Shown: positions 25,687 through 35,839, counted from the stretch's first letter. The stretch: 64,000 bases of DNA from Thiorhodospira sibirica ATCC 700588 (GCF_000227725.2 NZ_MU255056.1:483867-547866), one strand, 5' to 3'. Numbers and translations are program-made. Notes: generated by a model from the sequence alone, not told the origin.

Positions 25687-27756
25687 TTACAGCCGCGATA
25701 AATCAGCCGCCTGGGAGAAGGTGTCATTAAGCTGTGCCAGCAGGGCCAGGCGGTTGTTGCGGACTTTGAGATCATCGGCCATAACCATGACCTGCTCAAA
25801 AAAGGCGTCCACCGGTTCGCGCAAGGCAGCCAGCGCGGTCAGGCCCTGGACATATTCGCCGCGTGCAAAGTGCGGCGAGGCGACTGCGGCAACCCGCTCC
25901 AGGGCTTGATGAAGCTGCTGTTCAGCGGCTTCGTGCAGATACAGCAGCTCAATGGTGCGCGGCGGGCTGCCTTCGGTTTTTTTGAGGATGTTGTGGATGC
26001 GTTTATGGGCGGCAGCAAGGCTTTGCGCCTCCGGTAACTCCAGAAACTGGCTGACTGCATGAACGCGCTGGTCAAAATCCAGCGGGACGGTGGGGCCTAA
26101 AGCGAGCACGGCTTCAAATACCTCCAGGCGGATGCCGCGATCCTGATAATAGGCGCGCAGCCGCTCCATCATGTAGGCAAAGAGTTCGGGAATCGCTGCG
26201 CTGGCGGGCACGCGAGGCTCAAGCTCGGCAGCGGCGCGTTGCAGTAGCGTCTGCAGATCCAGCGCCAGACGCCCTTCAATCAGGATGCGCAGCACGCCCA
26301 GCGCGGCACGGCGCAGACCGAAGGGGTCTTTGGTTCCGGTGGGGCGCTGGCCAAGGGCAAAGATGCCGACCAGGGTGTCGATACGATCACTGATAGCCAG
26401 TGCCTGAGCCAGAGGGCTTTGCGGTAATTGATCTCCGGCATGGCGCGGCCAGTAGTGCTGTTCCAGGGCCTGGCTGACTTGACTGGGTTCGCCGTCGTGT
26501 TGGGCATAATAACGCCCCATGATGCCTTGCAGCTCGGGGAATTCATGCACCATCTGGGTTTGCAGGTCACATTTGGCCAGACGGGCGGCACGCAGGGCAT
26601 CACTGGGATTGATCTTGAGGGTCTCGGCCAGATGGCTGCACAGTTTGGCGACGCGCTCGCTTTTGTCATGCAGGCTGCCGAGTTTTTGCTGAAAGGTGAC
26701 GCTGCGCAGACTGTCAATGCGCTCGGCCAGGGCGTGACGCCGGTCTTGCTGCCAGAAAAAGCGGGCATCGGCCAGACGCGGGCGGATGACCCGCTCGTTG
26801 CCCTCACGCACCTGCTTTGGATCGTGTGAGGCGATGTTGCTGACGGTGATGAAATGCGCCATCAAGGCACCGTGCTCATCGACCACCGGGAAATATTTCT
26901 GATTGCCCTGCATGGTGGAAATCAATGCCTCTTGGGGCACTTCCAGAAAATGCGGCTCAAAATGCCCGGTCACTACCACCGGCCACTCAACCAGTGCCGC
27001 CACCTCCTCCAGCAGCGCCTGATCTTGCAGCGCGTAGCCGCTGAGTGCCTGGGCAGCAGCGCTCACCTGCTCCTTGATCAGGGCACAGCGTGCCTCAAAA
27101 TCGGCCTGCACATAGCCGCGTTCCGCCAGCACACGGACATACTCGCCGGGGGTTTGCAGGGTGATCGGCTGGGGATGATGAAAGCGATGGCCGTAGGTAA
27201 TGCGCCCGGCGTGCAGGCCGAGAATTTCGCAGTCCAGCACCTGCTCACCGAGCAGTGCCACCACCCAATGCACCGGTCGCACAAATTCGGTTTCGCCACT
27301 GCCCCAGCGCATCCGTTTGGGCACGGGCAGGGCCTTGAGCGCTGCCTCGACCCGTTCAGGAATCAGCGCCGCTGCCGCCTGACCGGCCTCCTCGCTGCGA
27401 TAACACAGCCAGGCGCCTTTGTCGGTTTCCAGGCGTTGCAGCTGCGCGACCTCAACCCCACAGGATTGCGCAAAGCCGATGGCGGCCTTGGTCGGGGCGC
27501 CATTGGCGTCAAATGCCGCTGCCAGCGCCGGGCCACGGCGTTCGATCATCCGGCTGGCTTGGGTCAGCGGCAGTTGCTGGCAATACACTGCCAAACGACG
27601 CGGCGTGGCGTAGTACTTTATGCTCTGGGCGCCAATACCGGCCGCGTTAAGCCCCTCGCCAAGCTCCTGGGCAAAGGCCGCAGCCAGGGATTTGAGCGCC
27701 TTGGGCGGCAGTTCCTCAGTACCAATTTCAATCAGCAGATCGTCACGCAGATCCAT
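25687..27756 (-). CDS. glyS: Glycine--tRNA ligase, beta subunit
   Basis: GlyS is the large subunit of the bacterial alpha2beta2 glycyl-tRNA synthetase and binds tRNA. The 689-residue product has the typical start (LLIEIGTEELPPKAL), the central block GNQKYFPVVDEHG, the HD-like segment with EFPELQGIMGRYYA and the family-typical DALVG-like DRIDTLVGIFALGQRPTGTKDPFGLRR, shown here over two motifs. The C-terminal anticodon-binding DALR-like region is present (ALREPVDAFFEQVMVMADD). The start codon overlaps the glyQ stop (TAATG), so translation is coupled. Length is normal. Confidence 0.97.
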   Translation of the reverse strand: MDLRDDLLIEIGTEELPPKALKSLAAAFAQELGEGLNAAGIGAQSIKYYATPRRLAVYCQQLPLTQASRMIERRGPALAAAFDANGAPTKAAIGFAQSCGVEVAQLQRLETDKGAWLCYRSEEAGQAAAALIPERVEAALKALPVPKRMRWGSGETEFVRPVHWVVALLGEQVLDCEILGLHAGRITYGHRFHHPQPITLQTPGEYVRVLAERGYVQADFEARCALIKEQVSAAAQALSGYALQDQALLEEVAALVEWPVVVTGHFEPHFLEVPQEALISTMQGNQKYFPVVDEHGALMAHFITVSNIASHDPKQVREGNERVIRPRLADARFFWQQDRRHALAERIDSLRSVTFQQKLGSLHDKSERVAKLCSHLAETLKINPSDALRAARLAKCDLQTQMVHEFPELQGIMGRYYAQHDGEPSQVSQALEQHYWPRHAGDQLPQSPLAQALAISDRIDTLVGIFALGQRPTGTKDPFGLRRAALGVLRILIEGRLALDLQTLLQRAAAELEPRVPASAAIPELFAYMMERLRAYYQDRGIRLEVFEAVLALGPTVPLDFDQRVHAVSQFLELPEAQSLAAAHKRIHNILKKTEGSPPRTIELLYLHEAAEQQLHQALERVAAVASPHFARGEYVQGLTALAALREPVDAFFEQVMVMADDLKVRNNRLALLAQLNDTFSQAADLSRL

Positions 27757-28694
27757 TACACAGTCTCACGGTGTTGGGCGGTGGCAGAAGCATGTGCGGC
27801 GGCACACAGCGGAAAGCCCAGCGCCTCGCGGGCTGCATAGTAGGCCTGCGCCACCGCACGGGCGAGTTCACGCACCCGCAGGATATAACGCTGGCGCTCG
27901 GTCACGGAAATCGCATGACGGGCATCGAGCAGGTTGAAGGTATGCGAGGCCTTGAGCACCTGTTCATAGGCCGGCAATGGCAGACCCAGCTCCACCAGGC
28001 GCTTGCTTTGCGCCTCACAGGTATCAAACCAGGCAAATAATGAGGCCGTGTCGGCCTGTTCAAAATTATAAGCCGATTGCTCGACCTCGTTTTGGTGGTA
28101 GATATCGCCATAGCGCACCGTGCCGTGCGGCCCCTGCGTCCAGACCAGATCATAGACACTGGCGACACCCTGCAGATACATCGCAATGCGCTCCAGCCCA
28201 TAGGTAATCTCACCACTGACCGGGCGACAGTCCAGCCCGCCGACCTGCTGAAAATAGGTAAACTGGGTCACTTCCATGCCGTTTAACCACACCTCCCAGC
28301 CCAGCCCCCAGGCCCCCAGCGTGGGCGATTCCCAGTTATCCTCAACAAAGCGGATATCGTGCACCAGCGGGTCAAAGCCCAGCGCACGCAGCGAATCCAG
28401 ATAACGCGCCTGAATATCCAGCGGCGAAGGCTTTAAAAGCACCTGAAATTGATAATAATGCTGCAAACGGTTGGGATTTTCCCCATAACGTCCATCCGTA
28501 GGACGCCGCGAAGGCTGCACATAGGCCGTCAGCCAGGGCTCTGGACCAATGGCGCGCAAAAAGGTCGCCGGGTGAAAAGTCCCCGCACCGACCTCCATAT
28601 CATAGGGCTGTAACACCGCACAGCCCTGGCGGGCCCAAAAATCCTGCAGGGCGAGAATCAATCCCTGAAAGGTAGTGACATCATATGAAGACAT
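27756..28694 (-). CDS. glyQ: Glycine--tRNA ligase, alpha subunit
   Basis: GlyQ is the catalytic class II subunit that activates glycine. The 312-residue protein has the hallmark start ([18 protein letters not shown]), the block [19 protein letters not shown], the motif [19 protein letters not shown] and the downstream FTYFQQVGG. Length is normal (about 300). A good sigma-70 promoter lies 30 bases upstream on the same strand, giving a very short leader without any sign of a T-box. The gene overlaps glyS by one base. Confidence 0.97.
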   Translation of the reverse strand: MSSYDVTTFQGLILALQDFWARQGCAVLQPYDMEVGAGTFHPATFLRAIGPEPWLTAYVQPSRRPTDGRYGENPNRLQHYYQFQVLLKPSPLDIQARYLDSLRALGFDPLVHDIRFVEDNWESPTLGAWGLGWEVWLNGMEVTQFTYFQQVGGLDCRPVSGEITYGLERIAMYLQGVASVYDLVWTQGPHGTVRYGDIYHQNEVEQSAYNFEQADTASLFAWFDTCEAQSKRLVELGLPLPAYEQVLKASHTFNLLDARHAISVTERQRYILRVRELARAVAQAYYAAREALGFPLCAAAHASATAQHRETV

Positions 28695-28723
28695 GGCTTG
28701 GCTCTTGGATACCTAAAGCCGGG

Positions 28724-28752
28724 ATTATACTGCCCCACGCCATCCCCACCAA
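28724..28752 (-). promoter_or_regulatory. Sigma-70-type promoter of glyQS
   Basis: On the minus strand TTGGTG (28752-28747) and TATAAT (28729-28724) are separated by 17 bases. The -10 box is perfect and the -35 box has four of six matches. Transcription would start near 28717, about 23 bases before the glyQ ATG. Confidence 0.75.
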
Positions 28753-28887
28753 ACCGCGTTATCATGATCTGTATACGGCTCATGCCGGGGCGGCCGCCGT
28801 CGGTGCTGACGACCTTCCCCTGCATCCCACTTCAAAGCGTGATCATCCCCCGTTCCAGGCGGAACCGTCATTGAATTCGGCGACAGG

Positions 28888-30525
28888 CTATACACGGAAT
28901 TGCTTGATCTTGGTCTGCAGGTCTGTGGCCAGGCTGGAGAGCTCTTCGCTGGCAGAAATGATCTGACGCATGCTGTTAGCCGTTTCATCCACCGCATGGG
29001 TGATGTTGGCGACGTTGCGGTTGATCTCTTCGGTGACGGCGGATTGTTCTTCAGCGGCGCTGGCGATTTGAGTATTCATATCGGTGATCGCGGTCATTGA
29101 CGCCGTGATGGCATCCAGTCGTTCGCCCGCCTGTCCGGCTTGCGCCACGCTGTCTTGCACGCGTTCCTGACCTTGCTCAATCGCGCGCACCGCATCGGCT
29201 GAGCCTTTTTGCAGGCGTTCAATCATCGCGTTGATTTCTTTGGTCGAGGACTGGGTACGGCTGGCCAGGGTGCGTACTTCATCGGCGACCACCGCAAACC
29301 CACGCCCCTGCTCCCCGGCGCGGGCGGCTTCGATGGCCGCATTCAGAGCCAATAAATTGGTCTGTTCGGCAATGCCCTGAATCACTTCCAGCACTTTGCT
29401 GATGGCCTCGCTGTCCACCGACAGGCGTCGAATGACCTGGGCGATATTTTCGACCTCGCGAGCCACTGAATCAATGGCCTGAATCGTTTGCTTTACCCGA
29501 TCACTGCCGATATCCGCCTGCCGGTCGGTATCCTGTGCCGCTTTAGCCGCCTCGGCGGCATTGCGGGCCACCTCGGCCACAGTGGCGGTCATTTGATTGA
29601 TGGCGGCGGCGACCTGATCGGATTCATGATGCTGGCGGGTGACCAGTTCCCGCGTCTGGGTACTGCTGCTGCTCAGTTCCTCGGCAGCCGCTGACAGCCA
29701 GGAAGTCACATCCATCGTTTGTTTGACCAGTCCGTGAATTTTATCGACGAAGCGGTTAAATGCCCGAGCCAGCTCTGTCAGTTCATCTTTGCCGGTTTCA
29801 TCAATGCGGTGGGTCAAATCACCATCGCCGTGGGCAATATCATGCATGGCCTGTACCGTCTTTTTTAACGGCTGGATGATGCTTTGGGTAATCCAGAAAA
29901 CCAGCACGGCGATCAGAGCTGAAAAAGCGAGGGTGATGGTGAATACCGTGACGACATAGGCCCTGAATTCGCGTTGAATATCGTCAATATAAATGCCCGA
30001 GCCCAACACCCAGCCCCAGGGTCTGAACAGTTCAACATAGGAGATTTTTTGCACGGGTTGCGTACTATTGGGTTTGGGCCAACGATATTCCAGCCAGCCA
30101 GCTCCTTGAGCGCGGGCTAAACGTGCCGCTTCTAAAATGAGCGCTGTTCCATCCGGGTCTTTAAGACCTGATTGCTCCTTGTTTTCCAGCGCAGGATTTA
30201 GCGGGTGCATCAATACCACCGCTTGCAAGTCATTGATCCAGAAATACTCACCTTCGGCATAGCGCAGCGTACGAATGACCCTCATGGCCTGTTGCTGGGC
30301 CTGTTCCCGGCTTAAGGTCTGGTTTTGTTCCAGGGTATGATAGTGCCTTAAAACACCAGAGACCGTCTCGACGATATGGTGAACCTTTTCTGCTTTGCTG
30401 GCCTGCAAGGCATGGTAATTTTGATACAGGGTGACGCCGCTTAATAAAAAAAGGGTGATAACGGTCACGCCCAGAATAAGCCACAAACGAGCGGCAATGG
30501 ATAGCGTGCGCAGGTGCTTTAGCAT
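28888..30525 (-). CDS. Methyl-accepting chemotaxis receptor with sCache domain
   Basis: The 545-residue transmembrane chemoreceptor has a first span at about 10-32, a periplasmic single-Cache (sCache_2) sensor at about 38-190 ([32 protein letters not shown]), a second span at about 195-217, HAMP, and a signalling domain with the conserved tip [20 protein letters not shown]. sCache_2 sensors often bind small organic acids; the ligand here is unknown. The C-terminus lacks the NWETF-like CheR/CheB tether. The ATG at 30525 has GGAG nine bases ahead and overlaps the end of the upstream aminopeptidase gene by seven bases, so the two may be cotranscribed. Confidence 0.93.
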   Translation of the reverse strand: MLKHLRTLSIAARLWLILGVTVITLFLLSGVTLYQNYHALQASKAEKVHHIVETVSGVLRHYHTLEQNQTLSREQAQQQAMRVIRTLRYAEGEYFWINDLQAVVLMHPLNPALENKEQSGLKDPDGTALILEAARLARAQGAGWLEYRWPKPNSTQPVQKISYVELFRPWGWVLGSGIYIDDIQREFRAYVVTVFTITLAFSALIAVLVFWITQSIIQPLKKTVQAMHDIAHGDGDLTHRIDETGKDELTELARAFNRFVDKIHGLVKQTMDVTSWLSAAAEELSSSSTQTRELVTRQHHESDQVAAAINQMTATVAEVARNAAEAAKAAQDTDRQADIGSDRVKQTIQAIDSVAREVENIAQVIRRLSVDSEAISKVLEVIQGIAEQTNLLALNAAIEAARAGEQGRGFAVVADEVRTLASRTQSSTKEINAMIERLQKGSADAVRAIEQGQERVQDSVAQAGQAGERLDAITASMTAITDMNTQIASAAEEQSAVTEEINRNVANITHAVDETANSMRQIISASEELSSLATDLQTKIKQFRV

Positions 30526-31943
30526 GTGAGGGATCTCCGCTGAGCAAGAGTGGTGGTAAGCCATGCAAAGACGGTTCGCAGGCCCATAGCCTCGCCGCCT
30601 TTGGGCCTTCCCGGACGTTGGCGTGTATTCCAGGCCATGATGTCAAAATGCACCCACGGCCTGTGCTGGACAAAGGCTTGCAAAAATAAGGCCGCCGTAA
30701 TCGCCCCGGCATACCCGCTCTCGCTGCTATTGGCCAGATCAGCAATATCACTGTCGAGCATCGCTTTATACGGTGCATGAAGCGGCAAACGCCACAGCGG
30801 GTCACAGGGCAAGGTGGCATGATGCATGAGCGCATCGGCCAGCGTGTCATCATTACTGAAAAACGCGGCAATTTCAGTGCCCACCGCCACACGCGCCGCC
30901 CCGGTAAGCGTGGCAAAGTCGATCATCAGATCGGGCGCCTCCTCGGCAGCCGCACTGAGCAGATCAGACAACAACAAGCGCCCTTCCGCATCGGTATTAT
31001 CAATCTCAATACTCAGTCCCTGACGCGACAGCAACACATCTCCCGGTTTAAAGGCATTGGCAGACACCATATTTTCTGCCGCCGCTACCAACACCCGCAA
31101 ACACACTGGCAAATTCGCCGCCATAATCATGCGCGCCAGCCCCAAGACATGCGCCGCCCCACCCATGTCTTTTTTCATCCAGCGCATTCCCTTGGAAGGC
31201 TTTAAATCCAGTCCACCGCTATCAAAGCACACGCCTTTACCAATCAAGGTCAGTTTAAACCCCGCCGGATCACCCCAGCGCAAATCCAGCACCCGTGGCG
31301 CGTGCTGGCTGGCACGTCCCACTGCATGCACCAGCGGATAACCGGCATCCGGGAGGCGTTCGCCGATCGTCTGGGTACACTGTGCGCCAAATTCACTGGC
31401 CAGTCGCTCAAACGCCTCGCCCAGATGCGCCGGAGTCATATCGGCGGCGGGCAGATTGATCAAATCACGCACCCAATAGTGCGCGCTGACGGTATTTTCA
31501 ATCTGCGCAATCTCAGCCGCCGTGAAGGTATCCGGCCCTTCGGGTAAGGCCAACTGACTCAGCAGCGGCTCGGTTTTTTTATAGCGATTGAAGCGATAGC
31601 TCCCCAAGCCCCAACCAATGGCCAAATTCACACGCTGCGTCTGAGGCCAATCTGCGTCCAGGTAATAGACCCCTGCGGGTAATTTTTCCGGCAGTGCCGC
31701 AATGAACCACATCGGCTCAGCCTGATCCAGGCCGACCAGCACACGCTCCAGTCGTCCCGCCACATCCGGCAGCAAACAAAGGCTTTGCGGTTTCGCCTTG
31801 AAACGCTGAACATCCAGCCACTGTCGTGTTGCCAGCGCTTGCGCCTCAAGCCAGGCATCCAAAATTTCGGGAGACAGCGGGGTCAGTGGTATCGCACGAT
31901 CCAGCGTGCCGTGATAAAAACAGGTTAAGTGCAGTGCTTGCAT
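30519..31943 (-). CDS. M17-family leucyl aminopeptidase (PepB-like)
   Basis: The 474-residue cytosolic metallopeptidase would release N-terminal residues from peptides. The catalytic domain shows the family motifs: [16 protein letters not shown] with metal-binding Lys and Asp, MKKDMGGAA, and NTDAEGRL with the metal Asp and Glu and the catalytic Arg. The N-terminal part is divergent from PepA and is closer in layout to the shorter PepB-like group. The ATG at 31943 (MQALHL) is preferred: an AAGG lies eight bases upstream, and the open frame up to 32024 gives an atypical start. The last seven bases overlap the chemoreceptor gene. Confidence 0.93.
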   Translation of the reverse strand: MQALHLTCFYHGTLDRAIPLTPLSPEILDAWLEAQALATRQWLDVQRFKAKPQSLCLLPDVAGRLERVLVGLDQAEPMWFIAALPEKLPAGVYYLDADWPQTQRVNLAIGWGLGSYRFNRYKKTEPLLSQLALPEGPDTFTAAEIAQIENTVSAHYWVRDLINLPAADMTPAHLGEAFERLASEFGAQCTQTIGERLPDAGYPLVHAVGRASQHAPRVLDLRWGDPAGFKLTLIGKGVCFDSGGLDLKPSKGMRWMKKDMGGAAHVLGLARMIMAANLPVCLRVLVAAAENMVSANAFKPGDVLLSRQGLSIEIDNTDAEGRLLLSDLLSAAAEEAPDLMIDFATLTGAARVAVGTEIAAFFSNDDTLADALMHHATLPCDPLWRLPLHAPYKAMLDSDIADLANSSESGYAGAITAALFLQAFVQHRPWVHFDIMAWNTRQRPGRPKGGEAMGLRTVFAWLTTTLAQRRSLTC

Positions 31944-32445
31944 TACTAAGGCCTTATGCTGTGCAAAATTGGCAGGGGATTCAGCGCATATTTTAGCGCC
32001 TTTGCCGAGATATTGCCGCGCCATAGCGCACCTTTAAAAGTCCGCCTGCCTCCAAGGCCAGCACCTCCCCCTCAAAACGCCGTCAGCGTCTGCGAAAAAA
32101 TAAAGATAAGCGCATGAATCCTAATAATAATAAAATAAAGAAGCTTTCCCATTTTGCAAAAAAGCAAAAAAAATCCCCAGACAGCTTGCATTTATTGAAA
32201 AATAGTATAAGCTTTCTCTTATATACTTAATTTTCCCTGCAATATGAAATTAAGTTATACGGGTGCTGCCAAAAAGCGTATACGCACATTCATGCGTATT
32301 TTGCTCAGCGCAAGACTTGCCATCTGAGTGGAAATCGCTATAGAGTAGCAACACCATAGGCTATGGATGATCATCCCTCACATCCTGCAAGGCCAGTATC
32401 CTGAGTTGGGGGAAGCACAACAATCAACCCGTTTTCGGAGATAGC
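31944..32445. other. AT-rich intergenic region upstream of the sulfur globule gene
   Basis: About 500 bases without a gene (apart from a possible N-terminal extension of the aminopeptidase to 32024). From 32095 to 32260 it is far richer in A and T than the surroundings, with A-tracts. A 9-bp perfect inverted repeat, ACTTAATTT (32225-32233) and AAATTAAGT (32247-32255), could be an operator. TATAAG at 32202-32207 and similar boxes could be a -10 element, but no full promoter stands out. AT-rich, curved-looking DNA of this kind often enhances a strong downstream promoter. Confidence 0.5.
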
Positions 32446-32859
32446 ATGATGAAAAAAATCACCAAAGCACTTGCTGCAGCCGCCGTTTTAGGCGTTCTTG
32501 CCATTCCTATGCAGGCCAGCGCCTGGTGGGGCGGCGGTCCTGGCTACTGGGGTGGCCCAGGCTATGGCTACGGTCCTGGCTACGGTGGCTATGGCCCAGG
32601 ATACGGTCGCGGCATGGGCGATATGTTCGGCGACATGTGGGGCGATATGGACTTCAGCGTACGCGGTCGTGGCACGGGTACTGGTCGTGGGTATGGCTAC
32701 GGCTACCATGACCCCTACCGTTATGGCGGTTATGGCGCTCCTTATGGCTACGGCGCCCCTCATGGCTTTGCTCCTTACGGTGCACCTTATGGCGCTCCAG
32801 GCTTTGCTCCTTACGGTGCCCCACAGCAGCCCGCCCCGCAGCCACAAGGCAATCAGTAA
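32446..32859 (+). CDS. Sulfur globule protein (SgpA/SgpB-type envelope protein)
   Basis: The 137-residue precursor has a Sec signal peptide ([20 protein letters not shown]..., cleavage after MQASA, residue 26), which puts it in the periplasm. The mature part is dominated by Gly, Tyr and Pro ([18 protein letters not shown]), has a short acidic Met/Asp block ([14 protein letters not shown]) and ends in Ala/Pro-rich GAPYG repeats and a Gln-rich tail. This pattern matches the proteins that coat intracellular sulfur globules in purple sulfur bacteria such as Allochromatium. The ribosome binding site is CGGAGAT, and a strong terminator follows. It is monocistronic. The gene is the best taxonomic and physiological clue in the window. 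Confidence 0.85.
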
Positions 32860-32886
32860 CACATGCACTAAGGTGTGTGTAAAAAG

Positions 32887-32913
32887 CGGCCCCCTCCAGG
32901 GGCCGTTTTTTTT
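32887..32913 (+). terminator. Rho-independent terminator of the sulfur globule gene
   Basis: CGGCCCC (32887-32893) pairs with GGGGCCG (32899-32905) around a five-base loop, and eight Ts follow. It lies 28 bases after the stop codon. Confidence 0.92.
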
Positions 32914-33223
32914 GGCGCACACTGCACGCCGCATGGCCTCAAAACAAAGGCGTGAGACCTTGCCCGAGGCCCTTTTCTTCGATGTAACGGACACCCCGAA
33001 GCAGGCGCTTCAACCGTAATACCTTCCATAACTTCAGCGATATCCGGCAGTATTACAAAGGACTGAGCTGGCCATCGTTTCTCCGTCTTCTGTTTAAAGC
33101 TTGATCCAGTTCATATACAGTAGGCCAAGGCTGCAGGATACTTATACCTTCTGAGCTCAGGCTATCTTTGTCTAGCTTTATTCACCACGCAGTACTCACC
33201 GCGCAAGCTGGGAGATTTTTATC
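32914..33223. other. Intergenic region before the SPFH gene
   Basis: About 310 bases with no gene seen on either strand. The short open frames have no ribosome binding site and no recognisable product. The last 100 bases are AT-richer and should hold the promoter of the SPFH/NfeD pair; GGGAG at 33210-33214 is the ribosome binding site of the next gene. Confidence 0.5.
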
Positions 33224-34165
33224 ATGATCAGCCTATTTGAAATTGTCGCTCTGGTTGTTGTCATTGTTGCGATTGTAACTCTGATCACGGCGGTTAAAGC
33301 GGTTCCCCAGGGGGAAAAGTGGACGGTGGAACGCTTTGGTCGCTATACCCATACCCTTGAATCCGGGTTGAATTTTATTGTGCCCTTTATCGACGGCATT
33401 GGTCGCAAGCTGACGGTGATGGAGCAGGTGCTTGATGTTCCCGCGCAGACGGTGATTACCCGTGATAATGCGGCAGTGGTGGCCGATGGAGTGGTTTTTT
33501 TCCGCATTGATGATGCTGCAGCAGCGTCTTATCAGGTGCGCAATCTGGAAGAGGCGATTGTCAATCTGACCACCACCAATCTGCGTTCGGTGATCGGTTC
33601 CATGGATCTGGATGATACCCTGTCCAATCGGCAGAAAATCAATGATGTTTTGATGACGATTGTCGATGAGGCGACCAATCCCTGGGGTATCAAGATCGTG
33701 CGCATTGAAATTCGCGATTTGCGCATGGAAGCTGAATTACAAAAAGCCATGAATATGCAGATGACCGCTGAACGGCGGCGGCGCGCTCAGGTACTGGAAG
33801 CCACCGGCGAGCGTGAGGCCGAGATCTTGCGGGCCGAAGGTGAAAAACAGGCGGCGATTCTGCGTGCGGAAGGTGCCCGCCAGGCGGCCTTTCTGGAAGC
33901 CGAGGCCCGTGAGCGTGAGGCGCAGGCTGAAGCAGAGGCCACGCGCATGGTGTCGGAGGCCATTTCAGCGGGGAATGTTCAGGCGGTGCAGTATTTCCTT
34001 GGGCTGAAATATGTCGAGGCCTTGCAGACCATCGGCGGGGCGGATAACAGCAAGCTGGTTTTGATGCCGATTGAGGCCACCGGGGTGACGGGTGCTATCG
34101 CCGGGGTCTCTGAGCTGTTGCAGCAGATCGCGGCATCGAAGTCGCCAACGCTTGGCAATAAATAA
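33224..34165 (+). CDS. SPFH-domain membrane scaffold protein (stomatin/QmcA type)
   Basis: The 313-residue protein has an N-terminal membrane anchor (about 3-23), the SPFH/band 7 domain (about 24-180; VPQGEKWTVERFGRYTHTLESGL is its opening, in part) and a long charged coiled coil (about 180-250, repeated REAEILRAEGEKQAAILRAEG units). It ends with a hydrophobic Ala/Gly-rich tail. Such proteins form large ring-shaped cages in the membrane and partner with NfeD proteins. An NfeD gene follows 38 bases downstream. The role in the cell is not well defined; links to membrane microdomains and FtsH-type proteolysis are known for relatives. Confidence 0.93.
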   Translation: MISLFEIVALVVVIVAIVTLITAVKAVPQGEKWTVERFGRYTHTLESGLNFIVPFIDGIGRKLTVMEQVLDVPAQTVITRDNAAVVADGVVFFRIDDAAAASYQVRNLEEAIVNLTTTNLRSVIGSMDLDDTLSNRQKINDVLMTIVDEATNPWGIKIVRIEIRDLRMEAELQKAMNMQMTAERRRRAQVLEATGEREAEILRAEGEKQAAILRAEGARQAAFLEAEAREREAQAEAEATRMVSEAISAGNVQAVQYFLGLKYVEALQTIGGADNSKLVLMPIEATGVTGAIAGVSELLQQIAASKSPTLGNK

Positions 34166-34203
34166 TCGCCGCATCCTGCCTAAGCTTATACAGAGCGCAC
34201 GAA

Positions 34204-34710
34204 ATGGAAACCGCCTTAACCAACCCCTGGTATTGGGTCATTGCTGGTGTGATCCTGATTGGTCTGGAGATCGTTGTCCCCGGCGTGTTTTTGCTGTGGA
34301 TTGGCTTGGGAGCCTTGTTGTCGGCCCTATTGATCGTCTTATTTCCTGATCTGCCCTCCGGCTGGTATTTTTTGTTTTTTGCGGTGGCCTTGCTGTCTTC
34401 CGGTTCGCTGGGCTTTTGGATTCAGCGCCGTGGCAAACAAAAAGCCGCCGGCCTGCCGGTGCTTAATCAGGAAATGGACGGTATGCTGCATAAGGAATAT
34501 ATCGCCGCCGTTGATTTTAGCGTCGGGCGTGGACGCATCCGCGTCGGCGATACCACCTACACCGCCCTCGGACCCGATAGCATCAAAGCCGGGGATGTGG
34601 TGCTGGCCTATGAACACCAAGGCATTCAGTTCAAGGTTCGCCCCGTCACGCCGACCGGGCAGGACGAGGACCCTCCCCCCCTGCCACCCGAAGTCTTGGA
34701 AAAAGACTAA
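34204..34710 (+). CDS. NfeD-family membrane protein (YbbJ type, short form)
   Basis: The 168-residue protein has two or three N-terminal spans (about 10-80; WYWVIAGVILIGLEIVVPG and a second span ending in LGFWIQRRGK). A C-terminal OB-fold domain follows (about 95-155; GRGRIRVGDTTYTALGPDSIKAGD). It is the short NfeD form without a ClpP-like protease domain. Pairing with the SPFH gene just upstream is the common arrangement, and the two probably act as one membrane assembly. An acidic Pro-rich tail ends the protein. It converges with rluC; only 24 bases separate the two stops, and no terminator hairpin is evident. Confidence 0.92.
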   Translation: METALTNPWYWVIAGVILIGLEIVVPGVFLLWIGLGALLSALLIVLFPDLPSGWYFLFFAVALLSSGSLGFWIQRRGKQKAAGLPVLNQEMDGMLHKEYIAAVDFSVGRGRIRVGDTTYTALGPDSIKAGDVVLAYEHQGIQFKVRPVTPTGQDEDPPPLPPEVLEKD

Positions 34711-34734
34711 GCCTGGCTCTTGGCGCTTTGAGGG

Positions 34735-35697
34735 TTAGCGGTGTTCCAGCCGCTGGAGTAGCTGTTGCAGCGGGGTATCCAGCGGGGCCTTGATGTGCCA
34801 GTTGCGTGGCTGGTCAGGCCAGGGGAAGCGCAGGATGTGGGCATGTAAAAACAGGCGTTTTAAGCCCAGCGCCCGCAGCTGGCGGTTGGCGGCGAAGTCA
34901 CCGTAATGGCGATCACCGGCCAGCGGATGGCCCAGATGGGCGGCGTGGACGCGGATTTGATGGGTGCGTCCGGTCATGATCTGCGCCCGCACCAGGGTGA
35001 CTTGGGGATAACGCACCAAGGGGGTGAACAGGGTCTGGGCATCTTTACCGTCTTCTTCGTCTACGCAGACCAGGCGTGCGGCCTTGCTTTGCAGGGTGCG
35101 CGCCAGGGCTTTATCCACCTCACGCGGGCCGCCCTGCCAGCGCCCCACCACCAGCGCCAGATATTCCTTGATCACCTGCCCATCGCGCCACAGTTGCTGT
35201 GCCTGCAGCAAGGCCTCGCGCTGTTCGGCCAGAAGCAGGCAGCCGCTGGTATCACGATCCAGCCGATGCACCAGCTCCAGAAAGGGGCGTTCGGGCCACA
35301 GACGCCGCAGCGCCTCAATCACCCCGACGGTGATGCCACTGCCGCCATGCACTGCCAGTCCGGCGGGTTTATTCAGGCATAAAAGCCCCTGGCCTTGCCA
35401 GAGCAGCGCCGCTTTCAGGGTTTGCGCCAGTCCCTCGGGTAAGGGCGCGCTGCCCAGATCGGCCTGGGCGGGCAGGCGCAGTGGCGGCAGGCGGATGATA
35501 TCGCCCCCCTCCAGACGGCGCTCAGGCTTTACCCGGCCTTTGTTGACCCGGACTTCGCCGGTGCGCAACATGCGATAGATATGGCTTTTGGGAACGCCTT
35601 TGAGTTCGCGCATCAGATAATTGTCGAGGCGTTGTCCGGCATGTTCCGGGCTGACTTCGTGGTAGGTAACGCTGTGTAATTGGCTGTTTTTTGTCAT
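34735..35697 (-). CDS. rluC: 23S rRNA pseudouridine synthase RluC
   Basis: RluC makes three pseudouridines in 23S rRNA (positions 955, 2504, 2580 in E. coli numbering). The 320-residue protein has an N-terminal S4 RNA-binding domain (AGQRLDNYLMRELKGVPKSH in part) and the RluA-family catalytic domain with HRLDRDTSG, which holds the catalytic Asp. KPAGLAVHGG and GRTHQIRVHAAHLGHPLAGD are also present. Length and order fit RluC better than RluD. RluC often lies beside rne; here the neighbours are an NfeD gene and a glycosyltransferase gene. Confidence 0.9.
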   Translation of the reverse strand: MTKNSQLHSVTYHEVSPEHAGQRLDNYLMRELKGVPKSHIYRMLRTGEVRVNKGRVKPERRLEGGDIIRLPPLRLPAQADLGSAPLPEGLAQTLKAALLWQGQGLLCLNKPAGLAVHGGSGITVGVIEALRRLWPERPFLELVHRLDRDTSGCLLLAEQREALLQAQQLWRDGQVIKEYLALVVGRWQGGPREVDKALARTLQSKAARLVCVDEEDGKDAQTLFTPLVRYPQVTLVRAQIMTGRTHQIRVHAAHLGHPLAGDRHYGDFAANRQLRALGLKRLFLHAHILRFPWPDQPRNWHIKAPLDTPLQQLLQRLEHR

Positions 35698-35722
35698 ACT
35701 ATGTGGTGTTGCCGTAAAGGTG

Positions 35723-35775
35723 GCGACACCTTCCAGGTGTCGCTTTTTTTTGCGGCGGCATCACGATGATGCCGC
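35723..35775 (+). repeat. Paired-hairpin intergenic repeat
   Basis: GCGACACC/GGTGTCGC (35723-35743), an eight-T run, then GCGGCATC/GATGCCGC (35755-35775). It is the same module as at 8403 and 11751, here between the divergent rluC and glycosyltransferase genes, where neither gene needs a terminator. This supports a mobile repeat rather than a dedicated terminator. Confidence 0.75.
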
Positions 35776-35839
35776 CACGTTTTTATGCCAGACAAACAGA
35801 CCGCTCCCTCCCTGATAACCCTGAGTCGCTTAGCCATTC

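Noticed and set aside
25043-25909. 288-codon plus-strand open frame
   Set aside because: It is antisense to the PII-like gene and the glyS end and crosses a hairpin; its codons are a mirror of those genes.
32498-33019. Overlapping 168-173 codon open frames on both strands at the sulfur globule gene
   Set aside because: They are frame shadows of the Gly/Tyr-rich gene, without ribosome binding site, and they run through its terminator.
35723-35775. Double hairpin with T-run taken as an ordinary terminator
   Set aside because: Both flanking genes point away from it, so no transcript needs ending there; the same module recurs elsewhere.
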